A program made the translations under genes and the position numbers. From the NCBI RefSeq assembly GCF_018502625.1, contig NZ_CP075566.1, forward strand, positions 253,001-317,000: a stretch of DNA of 64,000 nt. The letters run 5' to 3'. Shown piece after piece: positions 39,022-47,415 of the stretch. The notes beneath the pieces are model-generated. The model saw nothing but the letters and a program-made list of their open reading frames with translations, did no database searches and was not told the origin of the DNA. Numbering within the stretch: position 1 is the stretch's first letter; each line of letters opens with the position of its first letter. This DNA comes from Pseudomonas hormoni. GTDB lineage: Bacteria; Pseudomonadota; Gammaproteobacteria; Pseudomonadales; Pseudomonadaceae.

Positions 39022-39681
39022 TCAGAGGTGCAGGGCGGGATGCGTCAGCCGATGCTGCTGAAGGATGTACTGGCGCAGGCGCTCGGTTTCGTCGGTGTCG
39101 CTCTGACTCAACTGATACGCGTAGAAACCGTTTTCGGTTTCCTTCTCGAAGGTGCCGCGCATCGCGATTCGTTCATAGCCTGACGGGCTGAACCACAACG
39201 CGAAATGTTTGGGCGCTTTTGTCTTGTTGCGAACTTCCAGCAAGACGCCTTTGAACGACACTTCGTGCACCCACATCGTACCGGGCTGGCCACTGGCGTT
39301 TTCCAGCGCGACCGGCTCTTCGAGTACCAGGCGCCATGGCCGGACCATTGGCCCGTCTTCATAGATGCTGGGGACGCCGAGGCGTAAATGCAGCGCATGA
39401 AACTCGTCTTCCACCAGATGTAGCGGGAAGGTCATTTGCTGATTTTCGAAATTGGCCTGGATGGTGACCTGCTCATGTGCGGCAAGGCGCGTGAGCAAGT
39501 CACGGATTTGCGAACCACCGTTGACGAGCAGACTCGACGTCGCATCCCGCACATTGAGTTGCGGGTTGTGTTGCATGGTCTGGATAAAATCCAGCTCATC
39601 CTGGGTCAGGAGCGCGTCGCGTTGCATGGTCTGCTCGAAAGAAATAGTTACATAGCCACCGGTGATTGTAGTTAATGACAA
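39022..39681 (-). CDS. PilZ-like / YcgR-like domain protein
   Basis: Up to 219 residues. The frame opens with a TTG directly after the LOV stop codon; an ATG at 39627 is an alternative start. Residues 20-105 look like a YcgR N-terminal beta domain (FIQTMQHNPQLNV, QVTIQANFENQQMTFPLHLV). Residues 110-215 look like PilZ, with RPWRL for the arginine motif and VHEVSFKGV for the D/N-x-S-x-x-G motif. The motifs are degenerate, so cyclic-di-GMP binding is uncertain. It converges on the LitR-like gene, with one base between the stop codons. Confidence 0.65.
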   Translation of the reverse strand: MSLTTITGGYVTISFEQTMQRDALLTQDELDFIQTMQHNPQLNVRDATSSLLVNGGSQIRDLLTRLAAHEQVTIQANFENQQMTFPLHLVEDEFHALHLRLGVPSIYEDGPMVRPWRLVLEEPVALENASGQPGTMWVHEVSFKGVLLEVRNKTKAPKHFALWFSPSGYERIAMRGTFEKETENGFYAYQLSQSDTDETERLRQYILQQHRLTHPALHL

Positions 39682-40158
39682 TCAATTCTTGGTTTTGTTT
39701 TCGCCGTTCGTCGCTTTTAGCGCAGCCAGTTCTTTTTGCAGCTCGGCCACTTGCGTCTCAAGCTGTGTAACTCGCTGCTGCGCCTTGACCTGAACGGTGA
39801 CGTCTTTTTGCACACCGACAAAATAAGTCTGACCGTCGCTCGGATTTTTCACCGTCGAAAGCGACAGTTCATTCCAGAACGGGGTGCCTTCCTTGCGGTA
39901 ATTGCGCAGGATTTCCCTGCAGGAACCGCCGCTACCCAGCGCCTCGCGAATCAACGGCAGTGCGTCCTGATCGCGGTCGCCTGACTGCAGAAAGCGGCAA
40001 TCCTGGTAGAGAATTTCTTCGCTGGTGTAACCGGTCATGCGTTCGAACGCCGGGTTGACGTAGATCAGGATGTTGTCGTGCTCACCTTCTTTTTCGGCGA
40101 TCACGATGCCTTCATTGGACGCGTTGATCACCATTTGCAGCAGTTGCGCGTTGATCAT
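39682..40158 (-). CDS. Short LOV-domain photoreceptor
   Basis: 158 residues from MINAQLLQMVINASNEGIV. The LOV core runs from residue 8 to 118. The flavin-adduct cysteine is Cys54 in LYQDCRFLQSGDRDQ (the canonical GxNCRFLQ with Tyr-Gln-Asp before Cys), followed by NYRKEGTPFWNELSL and FVGVQKDVT. A coiled-coil C-terminal helix (residues 120-150) replaces any effector domain. It closely resembles the short LOV proteins SB1 and SB2 known from P. putida. A GGAAGGG site precedes the ATG. It is divergent from the flavodoxin gene and directly upstream of the PilZ-like gene. Confidence 0.93.
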   Translation of the reverse strand: MINAQLLQMVINASNEGIVIAEKEGEHDNILIYVNPAFERMTGYTSEEILYQDCRFLQSGDRDQDALPLIREALGSGGSCREILRNYRKEGTPFWNELSLSTVKNPSDGQTYFVGVQKDVTVQVKAQQRVTQLETQVAELQKELAALKATNGENKTKN

Positions 40159-40261
40159 TGAAGAATCCCTTCCTGATTGATTGACGCTCTGCATTCTAAA
40201 AGAACAATGAGGTCTCTGCTGTTAATATCCCGGTCTTTTATTCAGCTTCAGGATCAGATTG

Positions 40262-40717
40262 ATGAAAGTCGCCATCCTTTCCGGCTCGGTGTACGGCACG
40301 GCTGAAGAAGTCGCCCGCCACGCTGCGAACATTTTGAAAACTGCGGGATTCGAAACCTTCCACAACCCGCGTGCGAGCCTCGCCGATGTTCAGGCCTTCG
40401 GCCCCGAAGCCTTTCTGGCGGTGACTTCGACCACCGGCATGGGTGAACTGCCGGACAACCTGCAACCCTTGTATTTCGCTATTCGCGATCAGTTGCCGGC
40501 GGCCTGGCGTGGTTTGCCGGGCGCTGTCATCGGCCTGGGTGATGCGAGCTACGGCGACACGTTCTGCGGCGGCGGCGAACTGATGCGTGAACTGTTCGGC
40601 GAACTGGGCATCCGCGAAGTGCTGCCGATGCTGCGTCTGGACGCCAGCGAAAGCGTCACGCCGGAAACCGATGCCGAGCCCTGGCTGGCGGAACTGGTCA
40701 CGGCCCTGCGGGGCTGA
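40262..40717 (+). CDS. Flavodoxin (MioC-like)
   Basis: This 151-residue flavodoxin has the FMN phosphate loop SGSVYGTAEEVA at residues 8-19 and the later loops STTGMGELPDN and LGDASYGDTFCGG. It carries single electrons with FMN. The ATG at 40262 is preferred over the TTG one codon earlier. It is divergent from the LOV gene across about 100 bases, and that gap may hold both promoters. A link to the LOV gene is inferred only from position. Confidence 0.92.
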   Translation: MKVAILSGSVYGTAEEVARHAANILKTAGFETFHNPRASLADVQAFGPEAFLAVTSTTGMGELPDNLQPLYFAIRDQLPAAWRGLPGAVIGLGDASYGDTFCGGGELMRELFGELGIREVLPMLRLDASESVTPETDAEPWLAELVTALRG

Positions 40718-40918
40718 CTGGGCCGTTCGCCCAGCCGTGCAAGTCAGGCTTGCGGATCGTTTGACGGTGAGGGTGGTTCAGTGGCGAGGGGGCTGTTGAA
40801 CAGGGTCGCTGCGCCGTTACTGGCGTCGGTACTTTGACATGAATCCACGCTTGTTTGCGCACTGACTCGTTAGGCCATCAAGCTGGCTGCCAATGCAACT
40901 ACACGAACCTCGAGGGCT

Positions 40919-40935
40919 GACTAGACTCGGTAGTC
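40919..40935. promoter_or_regulatory. 17-base inverted repeat upstream of the class II aldolase gene
   Basis: GACTAgactcggTAGTC lies 40 bases before the GTG start, where an operator would sit. The rest of the 257-base gap (40718-40974) holds no gene that I can see. Confidence 0.3.
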
Positions 40936-40974
40936 ATTGGAAACACTCCAAAATAATAAGCGAGGTTCCTTGCC

Positions 40975-41757
40975 GTGAGCGTAGCCCCCCTTCAATCGTC
41001 CTTCAGCGTCAAAGACCAGGTCAGCGCCGCCGAGTGGCAGGCCCGCGTCGATCTGGCGGCCTGTTATCGCCTGGTCGCCCTGCATGGTTGGGATGATCTG
41101 ATTTTCACCCACATTTCTGCCAAGGTGCCCGGCACCGAAGACTTCCTGATCAACCCGTTCGGGCTGATGTTTCACGAGATCACGGCGTCGAGCCTGGTGA
41201 AGGTCGATCAGGCCGGCAACAAACTGATGGACAGCCCTTACGAGATCAACCCGGCGGGGTACACCATCCACAGCGCCGTGCATGAAGTTCGTCACGATGT
41301 GGTTTGCGTGCTGCATACCCATACGGCATCAGGCGTTGCGGTGTCGGCGCAGAAGCAAGGCATTCTGCCAATCAGTCAGCAGTCGTTGTTTGTCCTGTCC
41401 AGCCTGGCCTACCACGCCTACGAAGGCGTTGCGTTGAACCATGAAGAGAAGGCGCGGTTGCAAGCCGATCTTGGTGAAAGCAATTTCCTGATGCTGCACA
41501 ATCACGGTCTGCTGACCTGTGGCGGCACCATCGCCGATACGTTCCTGATGATGTTCACCTTTCAGCGCGCCTGCGATATCCAGGTGATGGCGCAGAACGG
41601 TGGTGCCGAACTGATCGCTATCGAACCGCAGATTCTGGCGGGCGCCAAGGCGATGATCGCCGGCGTCACCAAAAGTGCACAAGGGATGGGCGGCGCACTG
41701 GCCTGGCCAGCGTTGCTGCGCAAACTCGATCAACAAGACCCGGGTTATAAACTTTGA
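40975..41757 (+). CDS. Class II aldolase/adducin family protein
   Basis: 260 residues, with a GTG start after GCGAGGTT. Metal ligands of the class II aldolase fold are visible in HTHTASG and HNHGLLTCG, and the DLIFTHISAKVPG segment is typical. This branch (long, with QQSLFVLSSLAYHAYEG) includes many proteins of unknown substrate, often beside sugar or aromatic catabolism genes. Its stop overlaps the start of the hydrolase gene (ATGA-type overlap), so the two are translated together. Confidence 0.9.
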   Translation: MSVAPLQSSFSVKDQVSAAEWQARVDLAACYRLVALHGWDDLIFTHISAKVPGTEDFLINPFGLMFHEITASSLVKVDQAGNKLMDSPYEINPAGYTIHSAVHEVRHDVVCVLHTHTASGVAVSAQKQGILPISQQSLFVLSSLAYHAYEGVALNHEEKARLQADLGESNFLMLHNHGLLTCGGTIADTFLMMFTFQRACDIQVMAQNGGAELIAIEPQILAGAKAMIAGVTKSAQGMGGALAWPALLRKLDQQDPGYKL

Positions 41758-42659
41758 TGCCACTCGCCGAGATCCCTCTGTGTGTCTGGCGCAAACGCGG
41801 CCAGACGTTCGTATTCCGTGGCCAGACCATTCGTTACTGGACGGCAGGGCAGGGTGAGCCGCTGCTGCTCATCCATGGCTTCCCGACGGCCAGTTGGGAC
41901 TGGCATTACCTGTGGCAGCCGCTGGCCCAGCGCTATCGGCTGATCGCCTGCGACATGCTTGGCTTCGGCGATTCCGCCAAACCGGTGGACCACGAATACA
42001 GCCTGCTGGAGCAGGCCGATCTGCAACAGGCATTGCTGGCGCATTTGAATGTCGAACAGCCGGTGCACGTGCTGGCCCACGATTATGGCGACAGCGTGGC
42101 TCAGGAACTGCTCGCCCGGCATTACGAATCGCGCATTCATCTTGCCAGTTGCGTGTTCCTCAATGGCGGCCTGTTTCCGGAAACCCATCGCCCGGTACTG
42201 ATGCAGAAACTGTTGCTCAGCCCGCTGGGCTGGATGATTGGCCGAGCCTTTTCCCGGGATGGGCTGGTGAAGAGTTTCCGGCAGATCTTCGGACCGCAAA
42301 GCCGTCCTACCGAGAGTGAGATGGATGATTTCTGGAGCCTGGTGGACAGCAATCACGGGCCTCGGATCATGCACAAACTGATTGCCTACATTCCTGAACG
42401 ACGCGTCCAGCGCGAACGTTGGGTCAGCGCGATGCAGCGCGGTGATGTGCCGCTGCGGGTGATCGATGGCGAGGCCGATCCGATCTCCGGCACGCACATG
42501 GTCGAGCGCTATCGGGAGTTGATCCCTAAACCGGATACGGTGCTGTTGCCCGGCATTGGTCACTACCCGCAAACGGAATCGCCAGCGCAGGTGCTGAAAC
42601 ACTATCTGGCGTTTCGCGATCGGCTGATTGCGCCGCCGCTGAAGGCGGCCTGTTCCTGA
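41757..42659 (+). CDS. Alpha/beta hydrolase with aspartate nucleophile (epoxide hydrolase/dehalogenase-like)
   Basis: 300 residues. The oxyanion loop HGFPTASWDWHYLW is followed by the nucleophile elbow AHDYGDS, which puts Asp109 where esterases have Ser. The likely acid is in IDGEADPISG and the base in GIGHYPQ. An Asp nucleophile is typical of epoxide hydrolases and haloalkane or haloacetate dehalogenases, so simple ester hydrolysis is unlikely. It is co-translated with the class II aldolase. The substrate cannot be named. Confidence 0.88.
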   Translation: MPLAEIPLCVWRKRGQTFVFRGQTIRYWTAGQGEPLLLIHGFPTASWDWHYLWQPLAQRYRLIACDMLGFGDSAKPVDHEYSLLEQADLQQALLAHLNVEQPVHVLAHDYGDSVAQELLARHYESRIHLASCVFLNGGLFPETHRPVLMQKLLLSPLGWMIGRAFSRDGLVKSFRQIFGPQSRPTESEMDDFWSLVDSNHGPRIMHKLIAYIPERRVQRERWVSAMQRGDVPLRVIDGEADPISGTHMVERYRELIPKPDTVLLPGIGHYPQTESPAQVLKHYLAFRDRLIAPPLKAACS

Positions 42660-42771
42660 TTATCCCCCAGCCTTATCGAGCACCATTCAGCCTCACCTGT
42701 GTTCATTGTGACCGGCAGCGCCTTGCCTGAGACTCGTACTCATTGTCCCTTGGCCTGCTGGAGTCCCCCCA

Positions 42772-43683
42772 ATGAATGAGCCTGTGCGCTTCGAAGATAA
42801 AGTCGTGATCATCACGGGGGCCGGTGGTGGCCTCGGGCGCGCCCATGCGCTGTTGTTCGCGAAACAGGGCGCGAAGGTGCTGGTTAACGACCTCGGCGGT
42901 TCGGCTCAAGGCGAAGGCGCAAACGCTTCTGCAGCAGACCGTGTCGTGGCTGAAATTCGCGAAGCCGGCGGCACCGCCGAGGCCAACCATGACTCCGTCA
43001 CCGATGGCGACAAACTGGTGCAACACGCCCTCGACGCCTTTGGCCGTGTCGACGTGGTGGTCAACAACGCCGGGATCCTGCGGGACAAAACCTTCCACAA
43101 AATGGACGACGTCGATTGGGACGTGGTTTACCGCGTCCACGTTGAAGGTGCCTACAAAGTGACCCGCGCCGCGTGGCCGCACCTGCGCGAGCAAAACTAT
43201 GGTCGTGTGATCTTCACGGCGTCGACCTCGGGCATCTACGGCAACTTCGGCCAGTCCAACTACGGCATGGCCAAGCTCGGCCTCTACGGCCTGACCCGCA
43301 CGCTGGCCATCGAAGGCCGCAAAAACAACATCCTGGTCAACGCCATCGCCCCCACCGGCGGCACCCGCATGACCGAAGGCCTGATCCCGCCGCAAGTGTT
43401 CGAGCAACTCAAACCGGAACTGGTCAGTCCACTGGTGGTGTACCTCGCCAGCGAGAATTGCCAGGAAACGTCGGGGTTGTTCGAAGTCGGCGGCGGCTGG
43501 ATGGGCAAGGTGCGCTGGGAGCGTAGCCTGGGTGCCGGGTTCGATCCGCGGGTCGGTTTTTCGCCGGAAGATGTTGCTGAGCACTGGCAGCAGATTTGTG
43601 ATTTTGAAGGGGCCGCGCATCCGAAGGACAACATTGAAGCGTTGAAGGAGATGATGGGAAATCTGCAGAAGTACGCGCTCTGA
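42772..43683 (+). CDS. Short-chain dehydrogenase, (3R)-hydroxyacyl-CoA dehydrogenase-like (MFE-2 type)
   Basis: 303 residues. The nucleotide loop ITGAGGGLGRAHALLFAKQGAKVLVNDLGG, NNAGILRDKTFHKM and catalytic YGMAK match the dehydrogenase domain of peroxisomal multifunctional enzyme 2 and related bacterial proteins. The 50-residue C-terminal extension is typical of that group. It would oxidise 3-hydroxyacyl-CoA in fatty-acid or steroid/terpenoid side-chain breakdown. No MaoC hydratase is fused. It follows the hydrolase by 112 bases and may be co-transcribed. Confidence 0.88.
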   Translation: MNEPVRFEDKVVIITGAGGGLGRAHALLFAKQGAKVLVNDLGGSAQGEGANASAADRVVAEIREAGGTAEANHDSVTDGDKLVQHALDAFGRVDVVVNNAGILRDKTFHKMDDVDWDVVYRVHVEGAYKVTRAAWPHLREQNYGRVIFTASTSGIYGNFGQSNYGMAKLGLYGLTRTLAIEGRKNNILVNAIAPTGGTRMTEGLIPPQVFEQLKPELVSPLVVYLASENCQETSGLFEVGGGWMGKVRWERSLGAGFDPRVGFSPEDVAEHWQQICDFEGAAHPKDNIEALKEMMGNLQKYAL

Positions 43684-43744
43684 TTCCTCCGCTTTCGGCA
43701 GGGCTCGCCTGAGACCTGCCATCCTTCAAAAAACCATCGCCCAT

Positions 43745-43772
43745 AAAAAAGGCCGCTGCAAACGCAGCGGCC
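43745..43772 (-). terminator. Orphan intrinsic terminator reading on the minus strand
   Basis: A perfect 9-base stem, GGCCGCTGC / GCAGCGGCC, with a four-base loop. On the plus strand it is preceded by six A and followed by AAAACAAG, so it has a T run only on the minus strand. It could at most weakly stop the SDR transcript. Confidence 0.85.
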
Positions 43773-43872
43773 AAAACAAGACGTTGGATCAAGGAGCTAC
43801 AAATCAACGTCAGTGAGCACGGGGCGATGAGTCGAAACCTTCGATTCATCTGAAATCGGTTGCCAATCGCGT
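43745..43872 (-). ncRNA. Candidate small RNA on the minus strand
   Basis: On the minus strand a CTGACA box (43901-43906) and a TGTGAT box (43879-43884), 16 bases apart, resemble a sigma-70 promoter. Transcription would start near 43872. About 110 bases later comes a perfect terminator: GGCCGCTGC-GTTT-GCAGCGGCC followed by six T. A second hairpin (ATGAATCGAA / TTTCGACTCAT) forms near the 5' end. There is no minus-strand gene for this terminator to serve. The terminator is clear; promoter and RNA are predicted. Confidence 0.5.
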
Positions 43873-43906
43873 GGACTGATCACACGCCATCGCTGTGTGC
43901 TGTCAG

Positions 43907-44180
43907 GCGGTTTGCCTTGAAAGCCCGGTAAGAATAAGCGCTTGAGCCCGAAGGAAAAATAGCGATTTCAGACATGCAGTGTTGCAGGCTGGGCAACAGT
44001 GCCGCGCTCATGCATCTGACTGATGAACCCTTATCCACTCCATCCATACCTCGCGCAAACCCTCGCCCCGCAAACCCATTCATCCTTTAGAGGTACACAG
44101 CGAATACCTCCTTGGTGCGCTTATCGCCCCCGAACTGCGGCAGTAGGGTGTGGCCTTCTGTCACTCACCGGGGAAGACGC
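43907..44180. other. Geneless leader upstream of the DUF1302 gene
   Basis: I see no convincing gene in this part of the 497-base gap. A minus-strand frame of 67 codons (43880-44083) has no ribosome site or recognisable protein features. A TAGGGT box at 44144-44149 could be the -10 of the DUF1302 gene and is preceded by the palindrome ACTGCGGCAGT (44135-44145). Confidence 0.5.
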
Positions 44181-45974
44181 ATGACAAAAACAACAATGCG
44201 CGCCATCTTCACACCGCAGGCGCTGGCCGCTGCGGTTGCCTTGGGTTGCTGTGCCCAGGCGCAGGCCGTTTCATTCAACATTGGCGAAATCGAAGGGACG
44301 TTCGACTCCTCGCTGTCCGTCGGTGCGAGCTGGGGCATGCGCGATGCCGACAAGTCGCTGGTAGGCATCGTCAACGGCGGGACCGGCCAGGCGTCCACCG
44401 GTGACGACGGGCGACTGAACTTCAAGAAGGGCGAGACATACTCCAAGATCTTCAAGGGCATTCACGACCTCGAACTGAAGTACGGCGACACCGGCGTGTT
44501 CGTCCGTGGCAAGTACTGGTACGACTTCGAACTGAAGGACGAAGACCGCGAGTTCAAGCCGATCAGCGATCACAATCGCAAGGAGGGCTCCAAGTCCGCT
44601 GGTGCGCAAATCCTCGATGCGTTCGTCTATCACAACTACTCCATTGCCGATCTGCCGGGCACTGTGCGCGCCGGCAAACAGGTGGTGAGTTGGGGTGAAA
44701 GTACCTTCATCGGCAACTCGATCAACAGCATCAACCCGGTCGACGTTTCAGCGTTCCGCCGTCCTGGCGCGGAGATCAAGGAGGGCCTGATTCCGGTGAA
44801 CATGCTGTTCGCCTCGCAAGGCCTGACCGACAAGCTCACCGTGGAAGGCTTCTATCAGCTGGAGTGGGATCAGACCGTTCTCGACAACTGCGGCACGTTC
44901 TTCGGTGGTGACGTGGCGGCGGACGGATGCACCACGGGATATACCGTCGCCAGCCCGGCGATCGCGCCGCTGCAACCGATCGCCGCCGCTTTCGGCCAGG
45001 GCTTCCAGGTCGGCAGGGAAGGTGTGATTGTTCCCCGTGGCGGCGACCGCGATGCCCGCGACTCCGGGCAATGGGGCACCGCGTTGCGTTGGCTGGGTGA
45101 CGACACCGAGTACGGTCTGTACTTCATGAACTACCACAGCCGCACACCGAATGTCGGCACCACCACCGCCGGGCTGAGTACGCTGGCACGGATCCCGGCC
45201 ATCGTCGGTGCCGCCAACGCCATTGCCCCCGGCAGCGGTTCGGCACTGGCCCAGAGTGTGATGCTCGGTCGCGGCCAGTATTACCTCGAGTACCCGGAAG
45301 ACATCCGCCTCTACGGCGCAAGTTTCTCCACCACCTTGCCCACCGGCACAGCGTGGACTGGTGAGATCAGCTATCGCCCGAACCTGCCGGTGCAGGTCAA
45401 CAGCACCGACCTGACCCTGGCCTTGCTCAACCCGATCGCAGGCGGCGCGGCTTCGCCGATTGCCACTCGGCCCGGCGCCGACAACAAGGGCTATCGCCGC
45501 AAGGAAGTGACGCAGGTCCAAAGCACCCTGACGCACTTCATCGATCAGGTTGCAGGAGCCGACCGACTGACTCTGGTGGGTGAGGCGGCGGTTGTCCACG
45601 TCGGTGGTCTGGAAGCCCGCAACAAGCTGCGTTATGGCCGTGACTCGGTGTATGGCGCCTACGGTTTTCGCGGTGACAGGGACGGTTTCGTCACCTCGAC
45701 CTCCTGGGGCTACCGCGCCCGCGCCATCCTTGATTACAACAACGTGATCGCCGGGATCAACTTCAAACCCAACCTGTCGTGGTCCCACGACGTCGCCGGT
45801 TACGGCCCAAACGGTCTGTTCAACGAAGGCGCCAAGGCGATTAGCGTCGGCGTCGATGCGGACTATCGCAACACCTATACCGCGAGCTTGAGTTACACCG
45901 ATTTCTTCGGTGGTGACTACAACACCCTGGAAGATCGCGACTTCCTGGCGTTGAGCTTTGGCGTGAACTTCTGA
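44181..45974 (+). CDS. DUF1302 family outer-membrane-type protein
   Basis: 597 residues from MTKTTMRAIFTPQALAAAV, with a signal peptide (cleavage near residue 28, after AQA). The mature part is DUF1302, starting VSFNIGEIEGTFDSSLSVGASW, rich in alternating beta strands and ending in an aromatic residue (SFGVNF), as in outer-membrane beta-barrels. With DUF1329 it usually occurs beside RND exporters and LuxR regulators in gene sets for hydrophobic substrates such as terpenoids or steroids. It is 23 bases upstream of the DUF1329 gene. The function is not established. Confidence 0.9.
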   Translation: MTKTTMRAIFTPQALAAAVALGCCAQAQAVSFNIGEIEGTFDSSLSVGASWGMRDADKSLVGIVNGGTGQASTGDDGRLNFKKGETYSKIFKGIHDLELKYGDTGVFVRGKYWYDFELKDEDREFKPISDHNRKEGSKSAGAQILDAFVYHNYSIADLPGTVRAGKQVVSWGESTFIGNSINSINPVDVSAFRRPGAEIKEGLIPVNMLFASQGLTDKLTVEGFYQLEWDQTVLDNCGTFFGGDVAADGCTTGYTVASPAIAPLQPIAAAFGQGFQVGREGVIVPRGGDRDARDSGQWGTALRWLGDDTEYGLYFMNYHSRTPNVGTTTAGLSTLARIPAIVGAANAIAPGSGSALAQSVMLGRGQYYLEYPEDIRLYGASFSTTLPTGTAWTGEISYRPNLPVQVNSTDLTLALLNPIAGGAASPIATRPGADNKGYRRKEVTQVQSTLTHFIDQVAGADRLTLVGEAAVVHVGGLEARNKLRYGRDSVYGAYGFRGDRDGFVTSTSWGYRARAILDYNNVIAGINFKPNLSWSHDVAGYGPNGLFNEGAKAISVGVDADYRNTYTASLSYTDFFGGDYNTLEDRDFLALSFGVNF

Positions 45975-45997
45975 TCTGGCTGAGAAGGATGATTTCA

Positions 45998-47365
45998 ATG
46001 CGCAAGATGATTCTGCAATGCGGCGTTCTGGCCCTGAGCCTTTTGGCTGTCGATGTGATGGCCGCGGTGTCGCCGGAAGAAGCGAACAAACTCGGCACCA
46101 GCCTGACGCCATTGGGCGCCGAAAAGGCCGGCAACGCCGATGGCTCGATTCCGGCCTGGACCGGCGGCCTGCCGAAAAACGCCGGCGCGGTGGACAGCAA
46201 AGGTTTCCTGGCCGACCCGTTCGCCAATGAAAAACCGCTGTTCACCATCACCGCGGCAACGGTCGACAAGTACAAGGACAAACTCTCCGACGGCCAGATC
46301 GCGATGTTCAAGCGCTACCCGGAGACCTACAAGATCCCGGTCTACCCGACCCATCGCACGGTGGCACTGCCTGCGGACATCTACGAGTCGGCCAAGCGCA
46401 GCGCGCTGAACGTGACGCCGATCAACGATGGCAATGGCCTGGCCAATTTCACCGGCAATCGCTACTACGCGTTTCCGATTCCGAAGAACGGCGTCGAAGT
46501 GATCTGGAACCACGTTACCCGTTATCACGGCGGCAATTTGCGTCGCACCATCACCCAGGCCACGCCGCAGTCCAATGGCGATTTCACGGTGATCCGCTTC
46601 AAGGATGAAGTCGCAGTGCCTTCGCTGCTGGGGGATCTGAAGCCGGGCAGCGACGAAAACGTCCTCAGCTATTTCAAGCAGGAAGTGACGGCGCCGGCAC
46701 GGCTGGCGGGCAACGTGCTACTGGTTCACGAGACCCTTGATCAGGTCAAGGAGCCGCGCAAGGCGTGGATTTACAACGCGGGTCAGCGCCGTGTGCGGCG
46801 TGCACCGCAAGTGGCTTATGACGGCGTCGGCACGTCGTCCGACGGGCTGCGCACCACCGACAACTTCGACATGTTTTCCGGCGCGCCGGATCGCTACGAC
46901 TGGAAGCTGATCGGCAAGAAGGAAATGTACATCCCGTACAACAGCTACAAGCTCGATTCGCCCGACCTCAAGTACACCGATGTGATCAAGGCCGGGCACA
47001 TCAATCAGGACCTGACCCGCTACGAGTTGCACCGGGTGTGGGAGATCGTTGCCACGGTCAAGCCAAACGAGCGGCATGTATATGCCAAGCGGCACATGTA
47101 CATCGATGAAGACAGTTGGCAGGTGGCGCTGGCGGATCACTACGACGGTCGCGGTCAGCTCTGGCGTGTAGCCGAAGGGCACGCCCAGTTCTACTACGAT
47201 CACCAGGTGCCGGCCTATACCGTTGAAGCGCTGTATGACCTGATTGCCGGTCGCTACATTGCCCTGGGGATGAAGAACGAAGAGAAGCGCAGCTTCGAAT
47301 TCGGTATCGATGCCAAGGCAGGTGATTACACGCCAGCAGCGCTGCGGAGTACAGGGGTGAGGTAA
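45998..47365 (+). CDS. DUF1329 family periplasmic protein
   Basis: 455 residues. I use the ATG at 45998 because GAGAAGGA sits nine bases before it but only one base before the ATG at 45989. A signal peptide (to about residue 23, VMA) precedes the LolA-like DUF1329 fold, with EEANKLGTSLTPLGAEKAGNADGSIPAWTGG and the conserved YKGKHHMY-like segment (here VYAKRHMYIDEDSWQ). It is a partner of DUF1302. A terminator follows at 47383. Confidence 0.9.
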   Translation: MRKMILQCGVLALSLLAVDVMAAVSPEEANKLGTSLTPLGAEKAGNADGSIPAWTGGLPKNAGAVDSKGFLADPFANEKPLFTITAATVDKYKDKLSDGQIAMFKRYPETYKIPVYPTHRTVALPADIYESAKRSALNVTPINDGNGLANFTGNRYYAFPIPKNGVEVIWNHVTRYHGGNLRRTITQATPQSNGDFTVIRFKDEVAVPSLLGDLKPGSDENVLSYFKQEVTAPARLAGNVLLVHETLDQVKEPRKAWIYNAGQRRVRRAPQVAYDGVGTSSDGLRTTDNFDMFSGAPDRYDWKLIGKKEMYIPYNSYKLDSPDLKYTDVIKAGHINQDLTRYELHRVWEIVATVKPNERHVYAKRHMYIDEDSWQVALADHYDGRGQLWRVAEGHAQFYYDHQVPAYTVEALYDLIAGRYIALGMKNEEKRSFEFGIDAKAGDYTPAALRSTGVR

Positions 47366-47382
47366 TCATTCCTACAGCTCCT

Positions 47383-47415
47383 ACAGAAAAAGGTGACTTT
47401 GCGGTCACCTTTTTT
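47383..47415 (+). terminator. Intrinsic terminator after the DUF1302-DUF1329 pair
   Basis: AAAAAGGTGAC / GTCACCTTTTTT around a short TTTGCG loop gives an A-stem-T bidirectional terminator. Confidence 0.9.

Noticed and set aside
37850..40261. Search for a paired TGTACA/TATACA-type LitR operator near the light cluster and fol operon
   Set aside because: I looked in 37076-37140, 37850-38060 and 40159-40261 and found no convincing pair, so I do not claim that the regulator controls these genes directly.
43880..44083. A 67-codon minus-strand frame in the DUF1302 leader
   Set aside because: No ribosome site and no recognisable features. Its 3' end overlaps the proposed sRNA promoter rather than supporting a coding gene.
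44748..46112. A 454-codon minus-strand frame opposite the DUF1302 gene
   Set aside because: Shadow of a protein-coding gene with signal peptide and family match on the other strand.
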